Shown: positions 27,097-36,203, counted from the first letter of the stretch. The stretch: DNA of 49,250 nucleotides from an uncultured Eubacteriales bacterium (GCA_900551325.1 URVM01000025.1:1-49250), one strand, 5' to 3'. Translations and numbers: made by a program. Notes: generated from the letters alone by a model not told the origin.

Positions 27097-27783
27097 CTAG
27101 AGATTAGAGTTAATAGAAGGTGCAAAAGCAACCTTCAAATGCTTATAAATAGGTGTATTAAGAATAATAAGACCGATAATTAATGTAGTAATAAATTCAA
27201 TTGATAAATAACCTATATTATATACAGACGAATAAATCCAAGGATTTATTCCTTCAGGAGCATATTCAGCAAAGAAGATGGCGCCTGATAATAAATGCAT
27301 AAAGAAACGTCCTAATATAGCAATAAAAATTCCTATACCAAAACGAATGCTTAAAGATTTAATAGTTTTAGGTAAAATTCCTACAAGGCCTAACCAAGCA
27401 AAAGCTAAAGGATAATCTAATAGAATTGACATCCAGTGAGCAGCATAGGCGCCTTGGAAAAATTGTAAAAAGCCATAAGCAAGGCCCGCAATAATACCAG
27501 CACTAGGTCCACATACAAAAGCGAAAAGTGCAACAGGTAACATACTAACTAAAGTTACTGAGCCACCTTGAGGCATTTCAAAAAGCTTTATATAAGATAA
27601 AATAAAAGATAAGGCAACACACATACCACCAAAAGCTAAAGTTTTAGTTGTTAGTTTAGAACTAACCTGTTTATGATTTTTGGCTTTTACAATAATACTT
27701 GTAATAAGAACAACTATAAAAATACCTAAACATACCCATATACTAAATGGGGTTTCTTGAAGCTCTAATAAGAAATCAGACAT
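27097..27783 (-). CDS. thiT: thiamine ECF transporter S component ThiT
   Basis: 228 aa membrane protein with six to seven hydrophobic segments. Family features are the AFGGMCVALSFILSYIKLFEMPQGGSVTLVSMLP region and GAYAAHWMSILLDYPLAFAWLG, where thiamine-binding residues lie in the known ThiT structure. It captures thiamine and works with a shared EcfT-EcfA module, which is not in this window. The TPP riboswitch upstream independently supports the call. Confidence 0.93.
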   Translation of the reverse strand: MSDFLLELQETPFSIWVCLGIFIVVLITSIIVKAKNHKQVSSKLTTKTLAFGGMCVALSFILSYIKLFEMPQGGSVTLVSMLPVALFAFVCGPSAGIIAGLAYGFLQFFQGAYAAHWMSILLDYPLAFAWLGLVGILPKTIKSLSIRFGIGIFIAILGRFFMHLLSGAIFFAEYAPEGINPWIYSSVYNIGYLSIEFITTLIIGLIILNTPIYKHLKVAFAPSINSNL

Positions 27784-27785
27784 AA

Positions 27786-27828
27786 ATAAATCCTCCCTTT
27801 TTATACAAATATGAAGGGGAGGATTTAT
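27786..27828 (-). promoter_or_regulatory. SD-sequestering hairpin before thiT
   Basis: Perfect 12-bp stem ATAAATCCTCCC / GGGAGGATTTAT with a 19-nt loop whose 3' arm is the thiT ribosome-binding site. Because it follows the riboswitch terminator, it could add translational control. Confidence 0.65.
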
Positions 27829-27846
27829 CTATAAAATCATAGTAAT

Positions 27847-27977
27847 AAAAAACGCACCTATAGTGCGTGTGTCAATTACTTAGTCATTTACACACTTCCC
27901 TGCTGCAGCATTATCTGTGTACAGGTCCTGAGGGTCTGCAAAATGCACTCTCAGCCCTTTCGGGCTCCCCTAGCATA
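27847..27977 (-). ncRNA. TPP riboswitch with terminator
   Basis: On the minus strand the THI element is clear: GGGGAGCCC near 27965, GGGCTGAGAGTGC, GACCCTC, ACCTG, GATAATGC and GCAGGGAA ending near 27893. A terminator hairpin ACGCAC / GTGCGT with a T run follows at 27847-27868. Thiamine pyrophosphate should turn off thiT. Confidence 0.93.
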
Positions 27978-28025
27978 TTTATAAATATTAATTTAGTTTA
28001 TAATAATAATATATTATTTAACTCT

Positions 28026-28054
28026 ATATTAATTTATTTTTTTTAATAAGTCAA
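28026..28054 (-). promoter_or_regulatory. promoter of the thiT riboswitch transcript
   Basis: On the minus strand TTGACT (28049-28054) and TAATAT (28026-28031) with a 17-bp spacer, about 50 bp before the riboswitch. Confidence 0.8.
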
Positions 28055-28231
28055 TGGTAAAAAACAAATCCATTCATTTTATTGATAATAGTTTAGATTT
28101 TAAATTTAACATAAATAATCTTAAGAAGTACTAATAACTAATATATAAATAGATAAAAGGAAGAAAAGATGAATAAAAAATTATAGAAATAAGATATGGA
28201 GATATAGAAATATAAAAAAATAAAACAATCC

Positions 28232-28260
28232 TTGCTTTTTTGAGTAACAATCATTACAAT
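28232..28260 (+). promoter_or_regulatory. promoter of proS
   Basis: TTGCTT (28232-28237) and TACAAT (28255-28260), 17-bp spacer, just before the T-box leader. Confidence 0.6.
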
Positions 28261-28269
28261 AATGAATAG

Positions 28270-28525
28270 ATAATTTAAATACTGATAAGGCTATGAAGAG
28301 AAATCAATAAGTTGTTGTCTTTAACAGAAAGAGAGTTCATCGGCTGAAAGACTCTTAGAGAAAAGATTTATTGTCCTAGCTCTGAGCATTACGTGATTAA
28401 GCGTAACGGTAACTCCCGATATAGAGTAAAGAGTGATAGTAAAAAAATATTTTACTATAACAAGGGTGGTACCGCCGAATGTTAATTTGGCCCCTATGCA
28501 TATAAGTGCATAGGGGCTTTTTTGA
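28270..28525 (+). ncRNA. T-box leader of proS
   Basis: The T-box sequence AGGGTGGTACCGCC is at 28463-28476, followed by a strong terminator stem GCCCCTATGCA / TGCATAGGGGC (28490-28517) and six T residues. Stem I features precede it (AGAGAGTTCATCGGCTGAAAG). A proline codon CCT (28375-28377) followed by A and the GCTCTGAGC stem is the probable specifier. Uncharged tRNA-Pro should promote read-through. Confidence 0.93.
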
Positions 28526-28583
28526 TTTAAAAAATAATATAATTAAAACAGTCTTATAAGATTGTTAAGAAAGGGAGAAGATT

Positions 28584-30296
28584 ATGTTACTTAGTAAGTT
28601 ATTAGGTGAACGTATTAAAGAAAAACCAGGGGATGCAACAAGTATTAGCCATATTTACCTTTTAAGAGGTGGATATATTAGACAGGTTTCTAATGGTATA
28701 TATTCTTTATTAATGCCAGCTAAAAAAGTTGCAACAAAGATTGAAAACATTATTCGTGAAGAAATGAATGCTATTGATGGTCAAGAAGTTATGTTCCCAG
28801 TTGTACTTCCAGCAGATCTTTGGCAAGAATCGGGTCGTTTTGAAGGCGTTGGAAGTGAGCTTGTTCGTTTTAAAGACCGTGCAGGCAAAGACATGGTACT
28901 TGGTATGACCCATGAAGAGGCAGCTGTACATTTAGCTCGTACTGAAGCACGTTCTTATAGTCAATATCCATTTATGATTTACCAAATTCAAACTAAATTT
29001 AGAGATGAACCAAGAGCAAGAGGAGGTCTTATTCGAGTAAGAGAATTTACAATGAAAGATGCTTACTCTTTCCATACTTCACAGGAAGATTTAGAGCAGT
29101 ACTATGAAAGATGTTTACAAGCTTATCATAATGTATTTAGAAAAGCTGGTGTACCAGAAGTGGTATGTGTTCAGTCTGATACAGGTATGATGGGTGGAAA
29201 GGTTGCACATGAGTTTATGCTGCTTACTGATATAGGAGAAGATACAATTATTATTTGTGATTCATGTGATTATCAATCAAACATGGAAGTTGCTATTTCA
29301 AAGCTTGATAAATATGAGATTGTAGAAGAAGAAGTTAAAGAAAATCATACTCCAGGTATTAAAGATATTGAGTCTTTAGCAGATTTCTTTAAAGTGCCTA
29401 CAAGTAGACTTTTAAAAGCAGCTGTATTTGAAGTAGAAGGTAGAAAAGAACCTCTAATTGTATTTATTAGAGGAGACCTTCAAGTAAATGAATCTAAATT
29501 AAGCAAGATTGTTCAAGCTAATGTAACACCTCTTACAAACTATGAAAACATAGATCTAAACTTTGGTTTTATTGGGCCAGTTAATCTTAATGCTGGAGAA
29601 GCACAAATTGTATTTGATGAATCTCTTAAGGGAGAAACTAATTTAATTTGTGGTGCTAATAAGGATGATTATCATTTATCAGGAGTAAGTGTAACTAGAG
29701 ATTTAAAAGTAGAACAATTCCATGATGTAGCTCAAGTTAATGAAGGTCATACTTGCCCACACTGTAATGGAAAACTTCAGTTTAAACGTGGAGTAGAGGT
29801 AGGTAACATATTCCAATTAGGCACAAAATATACTGAAAGTATGCATATGACATATACAGATAAAGATGGTAAAGCAAAAACTCCTATTATGGGATGCTAC
29901 GGTATTGGTGTAGGACGTTTACTTGCATGTATTATAGAATCACACCATGATGAATATGGTCCAATATGGCCAATATCAGTTGCACCATGGCAAGTACACA
30001 TTTGTGTATTAGGAAGCAAAAAATTAGATATGAATGAAGTTGGCACAGATATTTATAATCGTTTAAACACTAAGTGGGAAGTGATTATGGATGATCGTAA
30101 TATGGGGCCAGGTGCTAAATTTGCAGATGCGGATCTTCTAGGTATTCCAGTACGTATTGTTGTAGGAGAGAGAAATCTTGAAAATGGTCAAGTAGAGCTT
30201 ATGACAAGAGATAAATCAGTGAAAAAGTTAGTAAATATATGTGATATCGAACAAGAAGTAGCTGACCTTATTACGGAATTAAAAAATAAACTTTAA
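28584..30296 (+). CDS. proS: Prolyl-tRNA synthetase (bacterial type)
   Basis: 570 aa class II synthetase charging tRNA-Pro. Motif 2 region RDEPRARGGLIRVREFTMKDAYSFH and motif 3 GCYGIGVGRLLACIIE are clear. A YbaK-like editing insertion lies between them (roughly 230-390), and HVDY-like anticodon-binding residues lie at the C-terminus (APWQVHICVLG). The SD AAGGGAG precedes the ATG. Regulated by the T-box upstream. Confidence 0.97.
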   Translation: MLLSKLLGERIKEKPGDATSISHIYLLRGGYIRQVSNGIYSLLMPAKKVATKIENIIREEMNAIDGQEVMFPVVLPADLWQESGRFEGVGSELVRFKDRAGKDMVLGMTHEEAAVHLARTEARSYSQYPFMIYQIQTKFRDEPRARGGLIRVREFTMKDAYSFHTSQEDLEQYYERCLQAYHNVFRKAGVPEVVCVQSDTGMMGGKVAHEFMLLTDIGEDTIIICDSCDYQSNMEVAISKLDKYEIVEEEVKENHTPGIKDIESLADFFKVPTSRLLKAAVFEVEGRKEPLIVFIRGDLQVNESKLSKIVQANVTPLTNYENIDLNFGFIGPVNLNAGEAQIVFDESLKGETNLICGANKDDYHLSGVSVTRDLKVEQFHDVAQVNEGHTCPHCNGKLQFKRGVEVGNIFQLGTKYTESMHMTYTDKDGKAKTPIMGCYGIGVGRLLACIIESHHDEYGPIWPISVAPWQVHICVLGSKKLDMNEVGTDIYNRLNTKWEVIMDDRNMGPGAKFADADLLGIPVRIVVGERNLENGQVELMTRDKSVKKLVNICDIEQEVADLITELKNKL

Positions 30297-30312
30297 TATA
30301 ATAAATTAAATG

Positions 30313-30348
30313 AACACTTTCATCTTTAAATAGATGGAAGTGTTTTTT
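30313..30348 (+). terminator. terminator after proS
   Basis: 12-bp stem AACACTTTCATC / GATGGAAGTGTT with one G-U pair, followed by TTTT. From 30349 to 30800 the DNA is very AT-rich and I see no gene. Confidence 0.88.
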
Positions 30349-30803
30349 GTTTATAAACTTATAATTTTGATAGAGATAAGAAAAAAGAATAAAAAATATT
30401 TATTGAATAATAAGATGATTGAATGGATAAAAAATAATTAATTCAATATAAATATATACACTGATATTTAATATATCTAAAAATGAATAAAAATACATAA
30501 ATTTAACGTTTTAAATATTACTATTACATACATAAAAGTAGGGGCAAATAATAAAATGTAAAGTTATTAGTAAAGGTATTGATTAATAATTATCAATAAG
30601 ACTAAACTATAATAGAAAAGCAGATTAATAGTTTAATATTAAAAGTGAATGATAAATACATGTAAATAATATATCTTCATCTATATAGTTACATATTCTA
30701 TAAATGAAGATTACATAAATATGTATTATAGGAAAGTCAATATGTACTCTTAATATACTTTATATAAATAATGTACATATCTATAAAATTGAGCGACAAA
30801 ATA

Positions 30804-30831
30804 TAGACAATATGGTTATATATGGTATAAT
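30804..30831 (+). promoter_or_regulatory. extended -10 promoter in the proS-M15 peptidase gap
   Basis: TAGACA (30804-30809), 16-bp spacer, then TGG-TATAAT (TATAAT at 30826-30831) with an extended -10. It begins a transcript that meets a terminator about 50 nt later. Confidence 0.7.
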
Positions 30832-30837
30832 CTAACT

Positions 30838-30922
30838 GTATGTAATGTTGTTAATTTCATTTAATTTTATAAGCTGGCCCAGTAAAAATACTCTTCTATT
30901 AATTTAGAGGAGTATTTTTATT
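30838..30922 (+). ncRNA. candidate small RNA or attenuated leader
   Basis: An extended -10 promoter (30804-30831) and an intrinsic terminator (stem 30883-30897 / 30906-30920) enclose about 85 nt. The only ORF, starting at 30843, has no SD. A self-complementary CTGGCCCAG lies just before the terminator. It could be an independent sRNA, or an attenuator for the M15 peptidase gene 130 bp further on. No known RNA family recognised. Confidence 0.5.
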
Positions 30923-31053
30923 TAATCATAATGGACATTTATATCTTGTTTAAGTGAAGCATGTGAACCTAAATAAGTTTAAGGAATATAATTTTAATAT
31001 AGGATAAATTAACTGTTAAGTTATTCTATAAATAATTAGGTGGAGGAACTTTT

Positions 31054-31791
31054 ATGGTAGACATATGTAGAGATTTAAATGAATTACATCCAAAAGTAAA
31101 AGAGTTAGCGGAAGCACTTTTAGACGCTTGTAAAAAACAAGGAATTAACATTAGCATAAGTGAGACTTATCGAAGTGTAGAAAGGCAAGATTACTTGTAT
31201 GCACAAGGAAGAACAAGAGCAGGAACTATAGTTACTAATGCAAAAGGAAGTAATATGTCTTCATATCATCAGTGGAGATTAGCTTTTGATGTATTCCAAA
31301 ATATAAAAGGAGCTGAATATGATAAGACTATATTGGCGCGAGTAGGAGCTATAGGACAAAATTTAGGTTTAGAATGGGGAGGAAGTTGGTCAAAATTTGC
31401 AGATACACCCCATTTTCAATATACTTTTGGTTTGTCTATTGCAGATCTAAAAAGTGGGAAAAAACCTCAAATATATAAAAAAGACGTACCTTTGTCTATT
31501 GCAAAAGAACAAATTATAGATAGAGACTATGAAGAAGCCATAAATCAACTTATAAAAATAGGTTTAATAAATACACAAGTAGGATGGATACCAAATCCTG
31601 ATACTCGTTATATAGATTCAATGATAGAGAAATTAGCAGTAAAAATTATCCAGGCTAACTATGGTGAACAGATAGATCTATTAAAAGACAAGAGAATTAT
31701 AAGTGAAGTAGAGAAATGGAAAACAAAAACTTATAAAGAAGAAGATATAAAATGGTTAGTTAAAAAGGCTGTTCAATTATTAAAAGACTAA
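31054..31791 (+). CDS. M15-family peptidoglycan peptidase (CwlK/endolysin-like)
   Basis: 245 aa. N-terminal M15 zinc-peptidase domain with predicted ligands His72 and Asp79 (SYHQWRLAFDV) and His120 (TPHFQY). The usual SxHxxGxAxD motif has Arg75 in place of Gly. The family cleaves peptide cross-bridges of peptidoglycan. There is no signal peptide, as in phage endolysins, and residues 150-245 are a separate charged helical part I do not recognise. No holin or other phage gene adjoins it. The SD is AGGTGGAGG. Confidence 0.8.
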   Translation: MVDICRDLNELHPKVKELAEALLDACKKQGINISISETYRSVERQDYLYAQGRTRAGTIVTNAKGSNMSSYHQWRLAFDVFQNIKGAEYDKTILARVGAIGQNLGLEWGGSWSKFADTPHFQYTFGLSIADLKSGKKPQIYKKDVPLSIAKEQIIDRDYEEAINQLIKIGLINTQVGWIPNPDTRYIDSMIEKLAVKIIQANYGEQIDLLKDKRIISEVEKWKTKTYKEEDIKWLVKKAVQLLKD

Positions 31792-31907
31792 GATTTTCCT
31801 ATGTAAAAATTATGATATTTTAAAAATCACTGATATAATAGAGTTAGATAAAAGACCTATAATGAATTAGGTTCTTTAATATAAAAGAGAAAATAGGAGA
31901 TTTAATA

Positions 31908-32714
31908 ATGTACAAATTAATCGCACTTGATATGGATGGCACTCTATTAAGAGAAGATAAAACAATATCTGAAGCAACAAAAAAGGCAATTCAACAAGCA
32001 AAGAAAAAAGGTGTTAAGGTAGTATTAGCATCAGGTCGCCCATTAGAGGGGATTGAACGTTATTTAGAAGAATTAGATCTTCTTTCAGAAGAGGATTTTG
32101 TAGTAAGTTTTAATGGAGCAGTTGTTCAAAAGACCAAGACAAAAGAAATTATTAGTCATATTACGCTTAAAGGAGAAGATTTAAAATTTTTATATGAACT
32201 TTCAAAAGAGCTAGGAGCAAATATTCATGCCTTTTCTAAAGAAGGGTGTATCACACCTGAGCTCACTAAGTATTCTATTTTAGAGGGTACTATTAATGGT
32301 ATTGATGTAAAAGTAGTAGACTATAATACTATAGATAACAATGAAGAAATTATAAAAATTATGATGGTGGAAGAGCCAGAGATTTTAGAAAAAGTAATTA
32401 GTCAACTTCCAAAAGAAGTGCATGAAAAATATACAGTAGTTCGTAGTGCACCTTATTTCCTAGAATTTTTAAATAAAAAAGCTAATAAAGGAGCAGGAGT
32501 AGAAGCTTTAGCGCAACAACTTCGTATAGATTCTAAAGATGTAATTTGTATGGGAGATGCAGGAAATGATGAACATATGATACGTTATGCAGGACTAGGA
32601 GTAGCTATGGAAAATGCATTTGAAGAAATAAAGGAGATCGCAGACTTTGTGACTAAGAGTAATGATGAAGATGGGGTTGCTTACGTAATTAATAAATTTA
32701 TATTAGAAGTGTAA
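31908..32714 (+). CDS. Cof-type HAD phosphatase
   Basis: 268 aa HAD hydrolase with a C2 cap. Motif I DMDGTL at 8-13 with both aspartates, motif II SGR at 42-44, motif III Lys in NKGAG, and motif IV GDAGND near 221. Enzymes of this type (YidA-like) dephosphorylate sugar phosphates or flavin intermediates; the substrate cannot be told from sequence. Single gene with its own SD. Confidence 0.88.
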   Translation: MYKLIALDMDGTLLREDKTISEATKKAIQQAKKKGVKVVLASGRPLEGIERYLEELDLLSEEDFVVSFNGAVVQKTKTKEIISHITLKGEDLKFLYELSKELGANIHAFSKEGCITPELTKYSILEGTINGIDVKVVDYNTIDNNEEIIKIMMVEEPEILEKVISQLPKEVHEKYTVVRSAPYFLEFLNKKANKGAGVEALAQQLRIDSKDVICMGDAGNDEHMIRYAGLGVAMENAFEEIKEIADFVTKSNDEDGVAYVINKFILEV

Positions 32715-32797
32715 TTTAGATGTTTAGAGATTTTAATAAAATTGTAATATGAATATGCTATGCTAAAGATAAGAGAATTACAAAGGAGGAAGCCAAA

Positions 32798-33421
32798 ATG
32801 AAAAAAATAATAGGAACTATCTTACTTGTAACTGGAATGTTATTAGTACCTGGATGTACTCAGACAGATCAAATAGAACCTCTAAATGAACAAATAACTA
32901 CTCTACAAACTGAAAATAAAACATTAACTGCTCAAATAGAAGATTTAACAAACCAAATAGATACACTAAGTAAAGAAAAGCAAGCACTTGAAGAAGAGAT
33001 TAAAAAGTTATCAGAAGAAGAGTATACTATTTATTCAAGAGATGTGAACTCATGGGAAATAGTTGAAATAGGTAAAGTAGCTATAGATAAAGATAAGACT
33101 TTACAAGAAAAATTACAAAGTCTTGCAGACGAGTTATCAAAAACTTGTTTTGAGGGACTAGAAATTTCTGTTGAAGGAATAAAAACTATTGGTAAAGATG
33201 AAATTGCTACTATTAATTTAAAAGACAAGGATCAAAATTTAAGTTGGATGAATAAGTATTTCCAAGGTTCAGCAGGGGCTGGAGTTACAAAAACAGCATT
33301 AGAAGAAACTTTATTACAAAGAAACATAAACTATCCTTGGATAGATGGAATAGAAATTGTTTATAATGGTGAAATGTTAAGCATGGATCACATTGAATTA
33401 GGAGACATTATATATCGTTAA
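32798..33421 (+). CDS. lipoprotein with coiled coil and GerMN-like domain
   Basis: 207 aa. Lipoprotein signal with lipobox LVPGC, Cys20. Residues 27-75 form a coiled coil (heptad-like ITTLQTENKTLTAQIEDL). The C-terminal part, with ATINLKDKDQNLSW, GSAGAGVTKTALEETLLQ and IDGIEIVYNGE, resembles the GerMN domain found in sporulation and germination lipoproteins. It is anchored outside the membrane; the role is inferred only from that resemblance. Confidence 0.72.
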   Translation: MKKIIGTILLVTGMLLVPGCTQTDQIEPLNEQITTLQTENKTLTAQIEDLTNQIDTLSKEKQALEEEIKKLSEEEYTIYSRDVNSWEIVEIGKVAIDKDKTLQEKLQSLADELSKTCFEGLEISVEGIKTIGKDEIATINLKDKDQNLSWMNKYFQGSAGAGVTKTALEETLLQRNINYPWIDGIEIVYNGEMLSMDHIELGDIIYR

Positions 33422-33462
33422 AAATGCCATACTTCCTTTTAAAGGGAAGTATGGCATTTTTT
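33421..33462 (+). terminator. terminator after the GerMN-like lipoprotein
   Basis: 16-bp perfect stem AAAATGCCATACTTCC / GGAAGTATGGCATTTT, then TT. Confidence 0.9.
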
Positions 33463-33842
33463 GATTAGTTAAATGTATGAGAAATTGCTATAAGGATAAA
33501 TTAGAGTTTATATATTAAAAGTGAATTATTTGCTATATGATGTAAAAAAGAAGAATATTTATATATAAAAATCATAATGTTATATAAGTGTCACTAAAAT
33601 TTAATAATTTATATAGATAATTTACATAGATAATGGATAGTAAAACAATAAAATATAGAGATATTAAACAAATGTACCAAAAAATTAATATAAAAGACAA
33701 AATTATCTTATTACTAAAGTTGTATAAAATGTTATAATCAATTTGGCGGAACAAGTATGAGAGATAACTCATTGGTAGGGCATAATTTAACTTACATAAT
33801 AATCAGTTATAAAAATTAGTAAGTAAAAGGAGATGGATTTAA
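33463..33842 (+). promoter_or_regulatory. leader of the solute-binding protein gene
   Basis: No gene seen in this AT-rich stretch. TGTTATAAT at 33730-33738 is a good extended -10, with TTACTA 16 bp upstream as a poor -35, about 100 bp before the ATG. A short hairpin TGAG...CTCA follows the start point. The SD is AAAGGAG. Confidence 0.5.
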
Positions 33843-35177
33843 ATGAAAAAATTCCAAAAAGTATTAGCATTAGGATTAGCAGCTACAATGCTTGGGGGAG
33901 TATTTGTAGGTTGTCAACCAAAAGCTCCAGCTACAGAGGCACCAGCACCAGAAGCACCAGCAACTGAAGCACCAGCTGCAGAAGAACCAAAAGAACTTAC
34001 AGGAGATATTAGAATCGTATCAATGTTTGGTGGTACAGACCCAAATGCTCAAACATTTGATGCTCTTGTTGAACAATTTAGAACTGACAATCCAGGTGTT
34101 AATGTAGAAGTAGAATCAGCTACAGCTGACGAAACATGGAAATCAAACGTTCTTACAGACTTTGCTGCAGGTAACGAGCCAGATGTTCTTCACTTCTTTA
34201 CAGATGTAACATCAGAAACTATTGTACAACAAGGTAAAGTTGTACCACTTGCTGATATTCAAGCTGTATACCCAGAATATGCTTCAAATATTAACCCAGC
34301 TGCTTTAGAGTCAGCTAAATGTCCAGATGGAAAACAATATGCTATTCCAACACATGGTTACTATGAGGGATTATTCGTAAATACTGATTTATTTGATGCT
34401 AATGGTGTAGAACTTCCAACAGATTGGGCTAAATTAGAAAATGCTGTAACAAAATTTGCTGCAACAGATATTACACCTATTGCTGTAGCATTAGGACATC
34501 AACCACACTATTGGATTGAACACTTTGTATTAGCTGAAGGTGGTGTTGCAGAACACAGCAATAGAGACCTTGCAGCAGTTAAAGATACATGGGTAAATGG
34601 TTTATCATACTTCAAAAAATTCAACGATATGGGTGCATTCCCAGTTGATACAGCTACAACACAAAATGATCTTGTAGAAGCTCAATTTATCAACAAACAA
34701 GCTGCTATGTTCCTTGATGGTAGCTGGTGTGTAGGTAAATTTGGTGATTCAGATACAGTTAAACTTATGCCAGTGCCAGGTGTAGGAAATGGTAAAAATG
34801 ATGGTAAACAACTTATCTCTGGTTTCTCAAGTGGTTTCTATATCACAAAGAAAGCTTGGGATGATCCTGCTAAACGTGAAGCTGCTGTAAGATTAGTTGA
34901 AGCTTTAACAACTACAGAAGCTATCGGTCAAATGGTAGTAGTAGCAGGTGGTGGTGCTCCAGCTGCAGAAGTTGGTACACTTGATGGTCTTTCACCACTT
35001 GGTCAATCTGGTTCTGCTATGGCAGGTGCTGCTTCAGCTGTAGATGGCGCTGCTGATGGTTGGTTAACAAAACCAGCTTGGAACTTCTTATTAAGCAAGA
35101 TTCCTGGAATCGCAGCAGGTACAGAAGATCCAGTAGCAGTTGTTGATCAATTAATTACTCTTCAAAATGAAAAATAA
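33843..35177 (+). CDS. extracellular solute-binding lipoprotein (family 1)
   Basis: 444 aa. Lipobox FVGC with Cys24, then a Pro-Ala-Thr-Glu-rich linker of repeated APATEAP units (about 28-48), then a family 1 binding protein fold (TGDIRIVSMFGGTDPNAQTFDALVEQF, FAAGNEPDVLHFFTD, FLDGSWCVGKFG). Such proteins usually deliver sugars to an ABC permease. No permease or ATPase gene adjoins it, so it is an orphan. Codon use (CTT, CGT, GCT rich) looks like that of a strongly expressed gene. Confidence 0.9.
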   Translation: MKKFQKVLALGLAATMLGGVFVGCQPKAPATEAPAPEAPATEAPAAEEPKELTGDIRIVSMFGGTDPNAQTFDALVEQFRTDNPGVNVEVESATADETWKSNVLTDFAAGNEPDVLHFFTDVTSETIVQQGKVVPLADIQAVYPEYASNINPAALESAKCPDGKQYAIPTHGYYEGLFVNTDLFDANGVELPTDWAKLENAVTKFAATDITPIAVALGHQPHYWIEHFVLAEGGVAEHSNRDLAAVKDTWVNGLSYFKKFNDMGAFPVDTATTQNDLVEAQFINKQAAMFLDGSWCVGKFGDSDTVKLMPVPGVGNGKNDGKQLISGFSSGFYITKKAWDDPAKREAAVRLVEALTTTEAIGQMVVVAGGGAPAAEVGTLDGLSPLGQSGSAMAGAASAVDGAADGWLTKPAWNFLLSKIPGIAAGTEDPVAVVDQLITLQNEK

Positions 35178-35190
35178 TTAAATCGTAAAT

Positions 35191-35223
35191 AAAAAGGCGT
35201 ATGCGTAAGCATATGCCTTTTTA
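35191..35223 (+). terminator. terminator after the solute-binding protein gene
   Basis: 14-bp stem AAAAAGGCGTATGC / GCATATGCCTTTTT with GTAA loop and one G-U pair. Confidence 0.9.
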
Positions 35224-35375
35224 TTTAGGTAAAAATATTTGTTATATAATGGTGTTATATTAAAAACTACATAAACCACATAAAAGTGTTCAAACTAATA
35301 ACATCACTATTTATCGAAAAGTTAAATTAAGATTTTATAAATGATAAGAATGTGATGTTGTTAGGGGGAAAAAGT

Positions 35376-36185
35376 ATGGCAACACATATTATAGCCAATT
35401 CACCAAAAGATATAAGTCTAATTGATGAGATGGATATTAGTTTAGTGAAAAAAACCATGGAAAAAATAGCAGCTTTTCAAGCTGTAGTACAACAAACATT
35501 AAGAAGAGAACATGATTATGGAGTTATACCTGGCACATTAAAACCTACTTTACTTAAACCCGGAGGAGAAAAGATTTGTATGATGCTAGGTATAAATCCA
35601 GAATATGAAGTGATGGATCATGTACAAGATTATGAAAGAGGTTTTTTCGCTTATATTATTAGATGTACACTAAAGAAAGGTACAAAAAACGTATCACAAG
35701 GATTAGGAAATTGTAATTCTTATGAAAAGAAATATAGATGGATAAATAGTGATTATATACCTACAGAAATAGAAGCGGAAAAGGTAAGACAATTTATTGA
35801 TAAATACGGACGGCTGAGATACAAAATTCCTAATCCTGATCCTTGGGATCTTTCTAATACTATCTTAAAAATTGCCAAAAAAAGAGCTTTCATTGATGCA
35901 GTATTGCAAGTTGCTTCACTAAGCGAGATTTTTACACAAGACATAGAAGAAATGCAAGAATTTTTGCAACAAGAAGAGTTTGCTAGTACGGATAGCATGT
36001 CTCCAAAAGAGGCAGCAGCAATTAAAATAAACTTCGGGAAACACAAAAATAGGACATTAAAAGAAATCTATAAGGAAGATCCTAATTACTTCGACTGGAT
36101 TGCACTAAATAGTAAAGATGAAATAATTAAAAAAGCTTGTGAAGTAATGAAAGAAGCAATGCAGCAAAAAGAAGTGCAAGAATAA
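35376..36185 (+). CDS. phage-like DNA recombination protein with ExoX-like C-terminal domain
   Basis: 269 aa from the ATG at 35376, chosen because GGGGGA lies 7 nt upstream. The N-terminal about 190 residues (HDYGVIPGTLKPTLLKPGGEKI, CTLKKGTK, WDLSNTILKIAKKRAFIDAVL) look like a family found in phages and conjugative elements. Its layout suggests a single-strand annealing protein, but I cannot prove this. Residues about 222-262 (INFGKHKNRTLKEIYKEDP, DWIA) match the small ExoX-like C-terminal domain. No other phage gene is nearby. Confidence 0.65.
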   Translation: MATHIIANSPKDISLIDEMDISLVKKTMEKIAAFQAVVQQTLRREHDYGVIPGTLKPTLLKPGGEKICMMLGINPEYEVMDHVQDYERGFFAYIIRCTLKKGTKNVSQGLGNCNSYEKKYRWINSDYIPTEIEAEKVRQFIDKYGRLRYKIPNPDPWDLSNTILKIAKKRAFIDAVLQVASLSEIFTQDIEEMQEFLQQEEFASTDSMSPKEAAAIKINFGKHKNRTLKEIYKEDPNYFDWIALNSKDEIIKKACEVMKEAMQQKEVQE

Positions 36186-36203
36186 ACTTGCACTTCTTTT
36201 TAA
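36166..36203. terminator. bidirectional terminator between convergent genes
   Basis: 15-bp perfect stem AAAAAGAAGTGCAAG / CTTGCACTTCTTTTT with a 6-nt loop. The stop codon of the recombination gene lies in the loop, and the right arm overlaps the end of the acyltransferase gene. Confidence 0.9.
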
